A DNA stretch of 64,000 bases from Lysinibacillus timonensis (GTDB lineage Bacteria > Bacillota > Bacilli > Bacillales_A > Planococcaceae), in contig NZ_LT985980.1 in NCBI RefSeq assembly GCF_900291985.1, forward strand, positions 1,888,001-1,952,000, given 5' to 3'. The notes beneath the pieces are model-generated. The model saw nothing but the letters and a program-made list of their open reading frames with translations, was not told the origin of the DNA and did no database searches. The first letter of the stretch is position 1. Each line of letters opens with the position of its first letter. A program made the translations under genes and the position numbers. Below are positions 35,926 through 44,176 of this stretch, piece after piece.

Positions 35926-36041
35926 TTTTTCATAATTTTATGATTAATTATAAATTAACTGGGTAATAATATTATTGTATCCCCTAGCAAATTCCCCAAT
36001 TTGCTATAAAATAAATGTCCTTTGTGGCATTACATCCCTAT

Positions 36042-36089
36042 AAAACAAGCTACATTTAAGATTCCCCGTCTTAAATTGTAGCTTGTTTT
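36042..36089. terminator. Bidirectional terminator
   Basis: Long stem AAAACAAGCTACA-TTTAAG / CTTAAATTGTAGCTTGTTTT (36042-36060, 36070-36089) between the convergent esterase and PHP-domain genes. The A-rich and T-rich arm ends allow termination in both directions. Confidence 0.85.
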
Positions 36090-36093
36090 AATC

Positions 36094-37293
36094 TTATTCT
36101 TGAATTTTCCCGTAAGTACCTCCCCCACCTACATTAAATTTCAACTCACCCTTCCGAGCCATATCAATCACCTTTGCAATTTTAGACGGTACTACTTCTG
36201 ATAGTTGTTCCAGTGTTACTTTGTGTAAAATATTCATTTCCGTTCCAAAATGGTCCAATAACTTTTCAATTGTTTTAGGCCCCACTCCCGGGATAAAATC
36301 CAACGGTACTTGATGAATGTATTCTGGTCTAACTCTATTTTGCTCGGACAAATCAGAAAGCTCTTTAATTCTTATTGAAACGCCCTTTATAAAGTGATGA
36401 CTACCACACTTTTCACAAGTTTCTTCATCATTCGAAAGGGGCTCACCGCAATTTGCACAGGCAGTTGAATGATATTTACCTAGCAAAGGATTTAACCCAA
36501 AATTAGCAACAATTTTACGTCCTTTCTTCTCTTGTAGAGCTAGCGTTAGTTCGTTAAAATTTGCATCATTTAGTTGAATCTGTTGATATTCACGAGCAAG
36601 TTTTCCAAGTGAGTGGGCATCTGAATTTGTTACAAATGTGTATTGTTCAAGTTCACTAATGCCCTTAACCATTTCTGTATCAGAGCTTAACCCAAGTTCA
36701 ATTGCATCAATAAGGGTAGGATCAAAAACTTCTGTTAAGCTTTTTTGGACACCTTTTCCGTATAAGCTCTTAAATGGAGTAAATACATGCGCTGGGATAA
36801 AAAGCCCACCAAATTCCCGAACAACTTTTTGTAACGTAATACCATCACAGTAAATTCGTTGCGAACTTAATTGAATGTTCTTCATATGTTCGCTCATCCA
36901 ATTTGAGAATAGTTCCATTGTAGCGATGGTTGGGAAGTAAGCAAGCACGTGGATTGGTCCATGACAATTGGAATCATATATTTCAATTTCTGACCCAGGT
37001 ATTAAAGTTGTATTTTGAAATCTTAACCCACCTTGTTCTAATTCAATCATTTCTCCATTATGAATCAGTTCCTTCATTTCCTCAATGACCTCAGGTGAGT
37101 GACAATCAATAATACCAATGATATCAAGTCCCTTTCTGGAACTTGCAATCTCTAGAATGTTCTTCAACGTGAGATTTCGGCTACCTGTAATCTTAACAGG
37201 CTTTCCTTTTTCTGTTCGACCTATATGGATATGTAAATCAGCGAAATAAAGTTGCACAACAATTTTCACGTCCCTTTTTTTGTTTAGTTTCAA
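36094..37293 (-). CDS. PHP-domain protein, endonuclease Q-like (TIGR00375 family)
   Basis: Domain order from N-terminus: PHP metal-dependent phosphoesterase fold with DLHIHIG near residue 20 and further metal ligands in IIDCHSP and NSDAHSLGK. A Cys4 zinc ribbon (CANCGEPL then CEKCGSH, about 285-305) and a helix-hairpin-helix (FIPGVGPKTIEKLL, about 335-348) follow. This matches the family of archaeal EndoQ and its Bacillus homologues, which cut DNA 5' of deaminated bases. The frame opens at TTG 37293 without a ribosome binding site. Homologues begin near the GTG at 37257, so the start is uncertain. Confidence 0.8.
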   Translation of the reverse strand: MKLNKKRDVKIVVQLYFADLHIHIGRTEKGKPVKITGSRNLTLKNILEIASSRKGLDIIGIIDCHSPEVIEEMKELIHNGEMIELEQGGLRFQNTTLIPGSEIEIYDSNCHGPIHVLAYFPTIATMELFSNWMSEHMKNIQLSSQRIYCDGITLQKVVREFGGLFIPAHVFTPFKSLYGKGVQKSLTEVFDPTLIDAIELGLSSDTEMVKGISELEQYTFVTNSDAHSLGKLAREYQQIQLNDANFNELTLALQEKKGRKIVANFGLNPLLGKYHSTACANCGEPLSNDEETCEKCGSHHFIKGVSIRIKELSDLSEQNRVRPEYIHQVPLDFIPGVGPKTIEKLLDHFGTEMNILHKVTLEQLSEVVPSKIAKVIDMARKGELKFNVGGGGTYGKIQE

Positions 37294-37445
37294 CCAATTG
37301 CGGTTTATTTATTTTCGATTATTAATGGTTAATTCTTTAAGTTTTGTATGAGATATTTTTTCCAGAAAAGAATTATCTACTAAGAAACATTATACGACAA
37401 AAGTTTGATTTGATAGTTCAGCGCGTTGAATCACTAAATTTAATA

Positions 37446-37474
37446 TTGAATTTTCAAAATATAGTTATTATAAT
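37446..37474 (+). promoter_or_regulatory. SigA-type promoter of the EIIC-like gene
   Basis: TTGAAT (37446-37451), 17-nt spacer, TATAAT (37469-37474), 49 bp upstream of the start codon. Confidence 0.7.
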
Positions 37475-37523
37475 TACTATACTAAGTTATTAAATTTAAA
37501 CAATAGATCTGAGGCTAATAGAT

Positions 37524-38561
37524 ATGAAAGACTTTTTCAGTAAACTTTTAAATGGTATGAGTATTGCCATTGTTGTTGCACTCATACCTAATGCGTTACT
37601 TGGTGAAATATTAAAATTAATCATTCCACATGTCCCTGCATTACAAGCTTTACTAGATGCTACTGTGATCGTTATGAGTATGCTTCCGTTATTAACAGGT
37701 GTTATGGTAGGTATGCAATTTAAGCTTACTCAAATCCAAACTGCGAGTGTCGGTATCGCAACAATGGTAGGTAGCGGTTCAATCCTAAAGACAGCAGAAG
37801 GTATTTTCACACTAAACGGTATAGGTGTTACATTAAATGCCGGTATTACCGCAGGGCTTGCAGTATTATTCGTCAAATTAGTAGGGGAACGTTTAAAGGC
37901 TTATTCCATTTTACTTGTACCAATGTTATCTGTTTTAATTCCAGGTATGATCGGTTTAATGATATTGCCTCATGTTAAATCAGGAGCAGGTTTTATCGGT
38001 GAAGGTGTTGCATATTTAACTACATTACAACCAATGTTAATGGGTGCCCTACTTGCGGTAATATTCGGTATACTAATTATGTCTCCAATCTCAACTGTAG
38101 GTGTTGCAACAGTCATCATGCTATCTGGTATTGGCTCAGGTGCAGCGAATTTAGGTATTGTTGCAGTTGGTATGGGGCTATTCTTAGCTAGTATGAAAGC
38201 GAATGCTCTTGGTACTGCACTAGCCCATGTTTTAGGTTCTCCTAAAATTCAAATGCGTAACTTTTTTATGAATCCTAAAATGGCATTACCAATGTTAATT
38301 ACTGCTGCTATTCTAGGTGCGCTTGCTGGTTGGTTAAATGTACAGGGTACACCATATAGTGCAGGTTTCGGGTTATCTGGTTTAGTTGGCCCCCTAAATT
38401 ACATTAATTTAGCTGATGGTGGTTGGACTCCTCAGAATATTGCTATTATGTTAAGCATGTTCTTAATCTTGCCGTTCATTCTAAATCTTTGCTTGATTTA
38501 TCTATTTAAAAAGAAACTAAAAATGATTAAAGACGAAGATTACAAATTAGATTTCGATTAA
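37524..38561 (+). CDS. PTS EIIC-like membrane protein (PTS_EIIC_2 family)
   Basis: A 345-residue protein with about nine or ten membrane helices. Distinctive stretches include ASVGIATMVGSGSI near 73-86 and GIGSGAANLGIVAVGMG near 204-220, placing it in the stand-alone PTS_EIIC_2 group (PF13303-like). No EIIA or EIIB gene is near, so sugar phosphotransfer cannot be assumed, and transport substrate is unknown. GAGG precedes the ATG. Own promoter and terminator make it monocistronic. Confidence 0.75.
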   Translation: MKDFFSKLLNGMSIAIVVALIPNALLGEILKLIIPHVPALQALLDATVIVMSMLPLLTGVMVGMQFKLTQIQTASVGIATMVGSGSILKTAEGIFTLNGIGVTLNAGITAGLAVLFVKLVGERLKAYSILLVPMLSVLIPGMIGLMILPHVKSGAGFIGEGVAYLTTLQPMLMGALLAVIFGILIMSPISTVGVATVIMLSGIGSGAANLGIVAVGMGLFLASMKANALGTALAHVLGSPKIQMRNFFMNPKMALPMLITAAILGALAGWLNVQGTPYSAGFGLSGLVGPLNYINLADGGWTPQNIAIMLSMFLILPFILNLCLIYLFKKKLKMIKDEDYKLDFD

Positions 38562-38568
38562 TAAATAA

Positions 38569-38608
38569 AACAATCACCTACTTAAAGTTATAGGTGATTG
38601 TTTTTTAT
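38569..38608 (+). terminator. Terminator of the EIIC-like gene
   Basis: Perfect 12-bp stem AACAATCACCTA / TAGGTGATTGTT (38569-38580, 38591-38602) followed by TTTTATTT. Confidence 0.9.
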
Positions 38609-38632
38609 TTAGAAGGAAAATTTGAATGTCAT

Positions 38633-39460
38633 TTATGCCTTTTTCTTTACAGTTGTCTTCTTTTTTCGAACAGTCGGTTTCTTTCGTGTTTTATCTAATG
38701 ACGCTTGTAACGCTGTCATTAAATCTGTCATATCCGAAGGAATTTTTGTTTCTTTCTCTGTTGCCGTAACCGTCTGCTCTCCAGATTTTTTCTTATCTAT
38801 TAATTCGAGTAAGGCTGTTCGATATTCGTCATTATACTTTTCTGGGTCAAAATTTTCAGTTAGCTGTTCAATTAGCATTAATGCTGTATCTAGCTCCTTT
38901 TGAGCAACTTTTTCATCACTAGGTATATTTGGTACCTCTTGTACATTTCTCACTTCATCCGGAAAATGTATTGTTTCCATTAACAAAGTATCTTTATAAA
39001 CTCGTACTACTGCAAGTTGTTCTTTGGAACGAATTGTAATTTTCGCTACACCTATTTTCCCTGAATCTTGTAAAGCTTTTCGTAATAATGCATAAGCTTT
39101 CCCCCCACCACTATCAGGTGCCAAGAAATAACTACGCTCAAAATAGATCGGGTCGATTTCTTCTAACTGAACAAACTCCATTATTTCAACAGCTTTATCT
39201 TCATTTTCTTTTCTTAAGTTCTCGAGTTCTTCGTCATCTAAAACAACAAATTTGTTTTTGGTGTATTCATAAGCTTTAACAATATCTTCACTTTTTACTT
39301 CCGTATCACAAACAGGACAAACTTTACTATAGTTAATAGGGCTATGACATTCCTTATGCAATTGGCGTAACTTTATATCTCGGTTTTCCGTTGCCGCATG
39401 CAGCTTTACAGGAATATTCACAAGACCAAAGCTAATACTACCTTTCCAAACAGTATGCAT
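38633..39460 (-). CDS. ku: Ku, non-homologous end joining DNA end-binding protein
   Basis: Homodimeric ring that binds double-strand break ends and recruits LigD. The N-terminus reads MHTVWKGSISFGLVNIPVKL, typical of bacterial Ku. The Ku core runs to about residue 230 and the tail is Lys-rich (RKKKTTVKKKA), as in forms that slide on DNA. The frame opens at GTG 39469, but that codon is inside the AGGTGA ribosome binding site; the ATG at 39460 is the start. It is divergent from ligD across about 100 bp that must hold both promoters. Confidence 0.95.
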   Translation of the reverse strand: MHTVWKGSISFGLVNIPVKLHAATENRDIKLRQLHKECHSPINYSKVCPVCDTEVKSEDIVKAYEYTKNKFVVLDDEELENLRKENEDKAVEIMEFVQLEEIDPIYFERSYFLAPDSGGGKAYALLRKALQDSGKIGVAKITIRSKEQLAVVRVYKDTLLMETIHFPDEVRNVQEVPNIPSDEKVAQKELDTALMLIEQLTENFDPEKYNDEYRTALLELIDKKKSGEQTVTATEKETKIPSDMTDLMTALQASLDKTRKKPTVRKKKTTVKKKA

Positions 39461-39561
39461 ATCTTTCACCTACTTTTTTCTTATTATGCTTTTCTCATGT
39501 TCTTTCTATGTATAACTAAAGCAATAACTCAAAAACTATAGAAAAAAAGAGGTATTTCAAA

Positions 39562-41409
39562 ATGAAACCAATGCTTTTAACACCTGCAGAAGAAGCGCCA
39601 TCAAATAAAGAGTGGCTTTATGAAACAAAATATGATGGTTTTCGCTGCCTTCTTCATTGGGATCAAAATGAAATAAAATTAGAGAGTCGGAATCAAAAAG
39701 ATTTAACTTTACAATTTCCTGAAATTGTTGAATATATTAAAACATTTGAAAATAAAATATTACCCATTTTGCCTTTAACATTAGACGGAGAAATTTGCTA
39801 TTTAGTTAATAACTATAAGAGCGATTTTTCAGTTGTCCAAACACGAGGACGTTCTCGAAACGTGGAAGTGATTTCTGGATACGCTCAATATTTTCCGTGT
39901 CATTTTATAACATTTGATCTCGTTCGTTATAAAGGGCTTGATGTCTCTGAATATATCCTAGTAGAAAGGAAAGCTCTTTTGAATTCTCTTTTTCAATCTC
40001 TAGAAATTGAACCTACTGTGCGATTCGAAGAAAAGGGACAACTTCAACTGATTGAAGTATTCGACGATGACCAAACAGTTTGGGAGAAAGTAAAAAATAA
40101 TGGTGGCGAAGGATACGTTGCAAAGAAAAAAAGCAGCATTTGGACTAGTGGGATTCGTTCGAAACATTGGCTTAAAATTAAAAATTGGCGCTTTGTTACA
40201 GTCATTCTTACCAAGTATGATCAAGAAAATGGTTATTTCCATGGAGCTGTTTATAAGAACAGGGCTTTAATTGAAGTTGTTATTTTTAAACATGGACTGA
40301 ATGATAATGAATTCTCTACACTCGTTTCGTTTTTTAAATCGAATGGTACACAAAAAACCTCTGAAACTTGGGAGCTAGAACCTTCAATCTGTGTCAGTAT
40401 TGCATGTATCGACTTTGATGGAAAAAAGCTGCGTGAACCGAGATTTAGTGAATTTGTATTTGACACAGATCCCGATCAAGTGGATTGGCGTTTAATGCAG
40501 AGACAATTAAATCCTATACCTGAAATTGTCCAAATTACTCATCCTGATAAACCTGTTTGGCCAAAATTAGGTATTGTAAAGGATGATTATTTATTCTATT
40601 TACAAACAGTAGCACCAAATATATTACCGTTTATTAAAGATCGATACTTAACAGCAATTCGATTTCCCCATGGCGTTTCTGATGAGAGTTTCTATCAAAA
40701 AAATGCACCCGATTACACACCAAGCTTCATTAAAACAATTGCTCACGAAGATATTCAATATATTTTGTGTAACAACTTGGAAACATTGCTTTGGCTAGGA
40801 AACCAATTAGCTCTTGAATTTCATGTTCCATTTCAAACCTTTGATACGCATTATCCAACAGAGATTGTTTTCGACTTAGATCCCCCATCAGTCAATGAGT
40901 TTTCCTTAGCCATTCATGCAGCTTTAAGGATGAAGGCAATATTTGACCAATTTGGGTTACAATCGTTTGTCAAAACTTCTGGCGGAAAAGGAATTCAAGT
41001 GTATATTCCATTACCAAAGAATACCTTTACTTACGATGAAACTAGAATTTTCACCGAATTTGTCTGTATATTTTTAGTCGAACAAGAACCAAAATGGTTT
41101 ACTATAGAACGCCTAAAAAAGAATCGAAATAATAAACTTTACTTAGATTATATTCAGCACGCAGAAGGAAAAACCATCATTGCACCTTATTCTACTAGAG
41201 GAAATGAAAATGGCTTAGTTGCTACACCCCTGAATTGGGAAGAGGTAAATGAGCAATTAAGACCTGAATTATTCTCAATACCCGATGTTATAGATCGATT
41301 AAAATCGATAGCCGATCCGTTTCAAACAATTCGTGAAGTTGGAGAAAATCAGAACTTTAAAGAGGTTTTATCTAATTTAAAGGAGTTACTCAAAGAGCGG
41401 AAAAAATAA
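39562..41409 (+). CDS. ligD: ATP-dependent DNA ligase/polymerase LigD
   Basis: NHEJ ligase-polymerase. The N-terminal half is the ATP ligase domain with the adenylated Lys23 in TKYDGFR, then motif DGEICYL and an OB fold to about residue 300. The C-terminal half is the primase-like polymerase domain with metal-binding VFDLDPPS and FVKTSGGKGIQVYIPL. Ligase-then-polymerase order and the absence of a phosphoesterase domain match B. subtilis LigD. AGAGGT precedes the ATG. Followed by a 1.1-kb tandem repeat array. In Bacillus this system repairs spore DNA; no forespore promoter was identified here. Confidence 0.95.
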   Translation: MKPMLLTPAEEAPSNKEWLYETKYDGFRCLLHWDQNEIKLESRNQKDLTLQFPEIVEYIKTFENKILPILPLTLDGEICYLVNNYKSDFSVVQTRGRSRNVEVISGYAQYFPCHFITFDLVRYKGLDVSEYILVERKALLNSLFQSLEIEPTVRFEEKGQLQLIEVFDDDQTVWEKVKNNGGEGYVAKKKSSIWTSGIRSKHWLKIKNWRFVTVILTKYDQENGYFHGAVYKNRALIEVVIFKHGLNDNEFSTLVSFFKSNGTQKTSETWELEPSICVSIACIDFDGKKLREPRFSEFVFDTDPDQVDWRLMQRQLNPIPEIVQITHPDKPVWPKLGIVKDDYLFYLQTVAPNILPFIKDRYLTAIRFPHGVSDESFYQKNAPDYTPSFIKTIAHEDIQYILCNNLETLLWLGNQLALEFHVPFQTFDTHYPTEIVFDLDPPSVNEFSLAIHAALRMKAIFDQFGLQSFVKTSGGKGIQVYIPLPKNTFTYDETRIFTEFVCIFLVEQEPKWFTIERLKKNRNNKLYLDYIQHAEGKTIIAPYSTRGNENGLVATPLNWEEVNEQLRPELFSIPDVIDRLKSIADPFQTIREVGENQNFKEVLSNLKELLKERKK

Positions 41410-41498
41410 ATACAAATAAATTCCACATTTCAAATTAAATCGGTGACAGAATAATTTTGTATTCCAAAAGGGTAGTTAGGTGTATCCTATATCCGTTC

Positions 41499-42617
41499 GT
41501 CCTTGGGATAGTTTCTCGAGGACAGTTCCCTTGCTTTGCTACTTATTTTGTCCTTGAGACCGACTCTCGAGTACATTTCACTGCTTTTCCTTCTCCCGTT
41601 TGTCCTTGAGACCGCTCCTCGAGGACATTTCACACGCTTTCCTTCCCCCGTTTGTCCTTGAGACCGCTCCTCGAGGAGATTTCACTGCTTTTCCTCTTCC
41701 CGTTTGTCCTTGAGACCGCTCCTCGTGGAGATTTCACTGCTTTTCCTCTTCCCGTTTGTCCATGAGACCGCTTCTCGTGGACAATTCACACGCTTTCCTT
41801 CCCCCGTTTGTCCTTGAGACCGCTCCTCGAAGACAATTCACTGCTCTTCCTCCTCCCGATTGTCCTTGAGACCGCTTCTCGTGGACAATTCACTCCTTTT
41901 CCTTCCCCCGTTTGTCCTTGAGACCGCTCCTCGAGGACATTTCACTGCTTTTCCTCTTCCCGTTTGTCCATGAGACCGCTTCTCGTGGACAATTCACACG
42001 ATTTCCTTCCCCCGTTTGTCCTTGAGACCGCTCCTCGAAGACATTTCACTGCTTTTCCTCCTCCCGTTTGTCCTTGAGACCGCTTCTCGTGGACAATTCA
42101 CTCCTTTTCCTTCCCCCGTTTGTCCTTGAGACCGCTCCTCGAGGACAATTCACTGCTTTTCCTCCTCCCGTTTGTCCTTGAGACCGCTCCTCGAAGACAA
42201 TTCACTGCTTTTCCTCCTCCCGTTTGTCCTTGAGACCGCTCCTCGAGGACATTTCACTGCTTTTCCTCCTCCCGTTTGTCCTTGAGACCGCTCCTCGAGG
42301 ACATTTCACTGCTTTTCCTCCTCCCGTTTGTCCTTGAGACCGCTCCTCGAGGACATTTCACTGCTTTTCCTCCTCCCGTTTGTCCTTGATACCGCTTCTC
42401 GAGGACAATACACACGCTTTCCTTCCTCGGTTTGTCCTTGAGACCGCTCCTCGAGGACAATTCACACACTTTCCTCCTCCCGTTTGTCCTTGAGACCGCT
42501 CCTCGAGGACATTTCACTGCTTTTCCTCCTCCCGTTTGTCCTTGAGACCGCTCCTCGAGGACATTTCACTGCTTTTCCTCCTCCCGTTTGTCCTTGATAC
42601 CGCTTCTCGAGGACAAA
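41499..42617. repeat. Tandem array of 52-bp hairpin-forming repeats, about 22 units
   Basis: From unit 2 (41550) to the truncated last unit (42590) the spacing is exactly twenty 52-bp steps, with no net indel. Unit 1 at 41499 is degenerate. Each unit starts GTCCTTGAG-ACCGCTC-CTCGAGGAC, a nine-pair hairpin, then about 27 bp of pyrimidine-rich linker. Units 6 (41758) and 10 (41966) carry GTCCATGAG with CTCGTGGAC, a paired change. Units 5-8 recur as 9-12, a 208-bp higher-order repeat. Non-coding: 52 is not a multiple of three. Function unknown. Confidence 0.95.
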
Positions 42618-42654
42618 ATCCATCTCATTTCACCACCAATCCCACTTCCCAAAA

Positions 42655-42691
42655 CGACAAAAACCTTCACCTACTCATTCAGGTGAAGGTT
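42655..42691 (-). terminator. Terminator of ctaG
   Basis: AACCTTCACCT / AGGTGAAGGTT stem (42662-42672, 42681-42691), overlapping the ctaG stop region and followed by TTTTG on the minus strand. Confidence 0.8.
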
Positions 42692-43529
42692 CACTATTTT
42701 TATATACAATCGATTTACCTTTCATCCTTGGTGCAGAAGAACGGTAAGCTTCATAACACAAAATGACAACAATAATGAGGTCAATCATATCTCCACCATA
42801 ATACATCGTCATTCCACCAAGTTCAGCATCACTTCTGGCGACACCTGAAGGCGGGTTCGCATAAATCCATTTCGATAAAATACTATGCCCTGCCATCGAC
42901 AGAATTAACACAGCCGCCCGTAAATAAAAAGAAGTACGATGTGGCATCGGTTCTAAGTAAATAATAGAAGTGGTAAATACATAGCCCGCTAAGAAAACAT
43001 GTACATGAATAACCACCGACAAAATCACAGAATCATGCATCATATCATATAATTCTGTTGTATAAAGTAGCCATAAGCCTCCAATATTTAATAGAGCAGC
43101 AACAACTGGATAACTAGCACATTTTATATACTTACTTTTTAGAAATGCAGTTACTTTTCTCGCATGCTGTACATTCAATGAACGTAATAACAATGTTACC
43201 GGTCTAGAAATAACTAACAATAACGGACCTAACATTCCAAGCAATAAATGACCAACCATATGTGCAGTTAAATTAGTATGCGCGTATTCTGCAATTGGTC
43301 CTACAACTGTACTCCCAATACATATAATTCCTAGAACAAAGCAAACAATACGATAAATGGGCCAATGTCTAAACTTTTTATTCGTTGAAAAAACAGCAAT
43401 AAGATACATCACAATAATGAGTAAAAATGGAATGCACCAAAGCAAAATGGTTGGATTAAAAGAAGAGTGTTCGCTATGCAACTCGTCTCTCACCCACTCT
43501 TGCATTTTCAGCTTTTTTAGCGCTTCCAA
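42675..43529 (-). CDS. ctaG: Cytochrome c oxidase assembly factor CtaG-like membrane protein
   Basis: A protein of up to 284 residues with about seven membrane helices of the caa3_CtaG family. Conserved His residues lie in helices (MVGHLLLGMLGPLLL near 90-104, VVIHVHVFLAGY near 172-183) and a WIYANPP segment is present. The family is needed for assembly of caa3 cytochrome oxidase, probably copper delivery. The start is unsettled: the frame overlaps the upstream DUF2243 gene by 56 bases, and the ATG at 43505 is also possible. No ctaBCDEF genes are in the window. Confidence 0.82.
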   Translation of the reverse strand: MEALKKLKMQEWVRDELHSEHSSFNPTILLWCIPFLLIIVMYLIAVFSTNKKFRHWPIYRIVCFVLGIICIGSTVVGPIAEYAHTNLTAHMVGHLLLGMLGPLLLVISRPVTLLLRSLNVQHARKVTAFLKSKYIKCASYPVVAALLNIGGLWLLYTTELYDMMHDSVILSVVIHVHVFLAGYVFTTSIIYLEPMPHRTSFYLRAAVLILSMAGHSILSKWIYANPPSGVARSDAELGGMTMYYGGDMIDLIIVVILCYEAYRSSAPRMKGKSIVYKNSEPSPE

Positions 43530-43962
43530 TGATGATCAGTCCAATAATAATCATGAGAGCTGCAATAACGTTCCAAACTAAATCATAATAAAAAATTTCA
43601 ACATTATATCGTATTTGATGAAGTCTCATCAGCTTATGTTGAATAATACCATCATAGAGTTGGAATGTCCCTGCACCTAAAATATAAGACCCAAACCATC
43701 TTTTCTTATTCCATCCATTTTTTCTTCTTAAATCCGCCACCATAAATAATGCCGCCACCGTTGCAAACCAACTAAAGGCATGAAATAATCCATCCGATAC
43801 TAAACCAATGCTTGGTGTTGATAAGTCATAAAAATGATGCCAATGGAGAAGTTGGTGGAATACTACCTCATCTATAAATGCAACTGCCCCTAATCCAAAC
43901 AGTATCCCAGACCAGAAATTTAGAGAATCAATTGAACGTTTTCTCGATCTCATAGTGTTCAT
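43474..43962 (-). CDS. DUF2243 membrane protein
   Basis: A 162-residue protein with four membrane helices and family-typical His-rich contacts (DEVVFHQLLHWHHF near 31-44, DGLFHAF near 57-63). The function of DUF2243 is unknown. It is often found next to CtaG-like proteins, as here, where its end overlaps the ctaG frame and the two are clearly one operon. ATG at 43953 (fourth codon) has better spacing to AGGATG than the first ATG at 43962. Confidence 0.8.
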   Translation of the reverse strand: MNTMRSRKRSIDSLNFWSGILFGLGAVAFIDEVVFHQLLHWHHFYDLSTPSIGLVSDGLFHAFSWFATVAALFMVADLRRKNGWNKKRWFGSYILGAGTFQLYDGIIQHKLMRLHQIRYNVEIFYYDLVWNVIAALMIIIGLIIIGSAKKAENARVGERRVA

Positions 43963-44080
43963 CCTATCTTTTTGTTATTTCTAATGTAACTTTGCCCATA
44001 ATTTCCGAATTTTATAATTAATTGGTTGGTATTGTAAAGTCAGCCTATAATTCCCTCCGAATCCTCTTATTTTCCCAACA

Positions 44081-44119
44081 AAAAAAGGATATCTTGAAAG
44101 TTCCAATTTCAAGACATCC
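44081..44119 (-). terminator. Terminator of sleL
   Basis: GGA..TCTTGAAA / TTTCAAGA..TCC stem (44087-44099, 44107-44119) followed on the minus strand by seven T. Confidence 0.8.
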
Positions 44120-44176
44120 CAATTTTTATTAATAGCTTCTAAACAATCTCATCAATCCTAGCGTTTAAACGCTCCA

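Noticed and set aside
42254-42517. Open frame of 87 codons with internal amino-acid repeats on the minus strand
   Set aside because: It lies wholly inside the 52-bp repeat array. Because 52 is not a multiple of three the frame shifts every unit, and there is no ribosome binding site.
41499-42617. CRISPR array
   Set aside because: Both the palindromic part and the 27-bp linker are conserved between units, so there are no unique spacers, and no cas genes are near.
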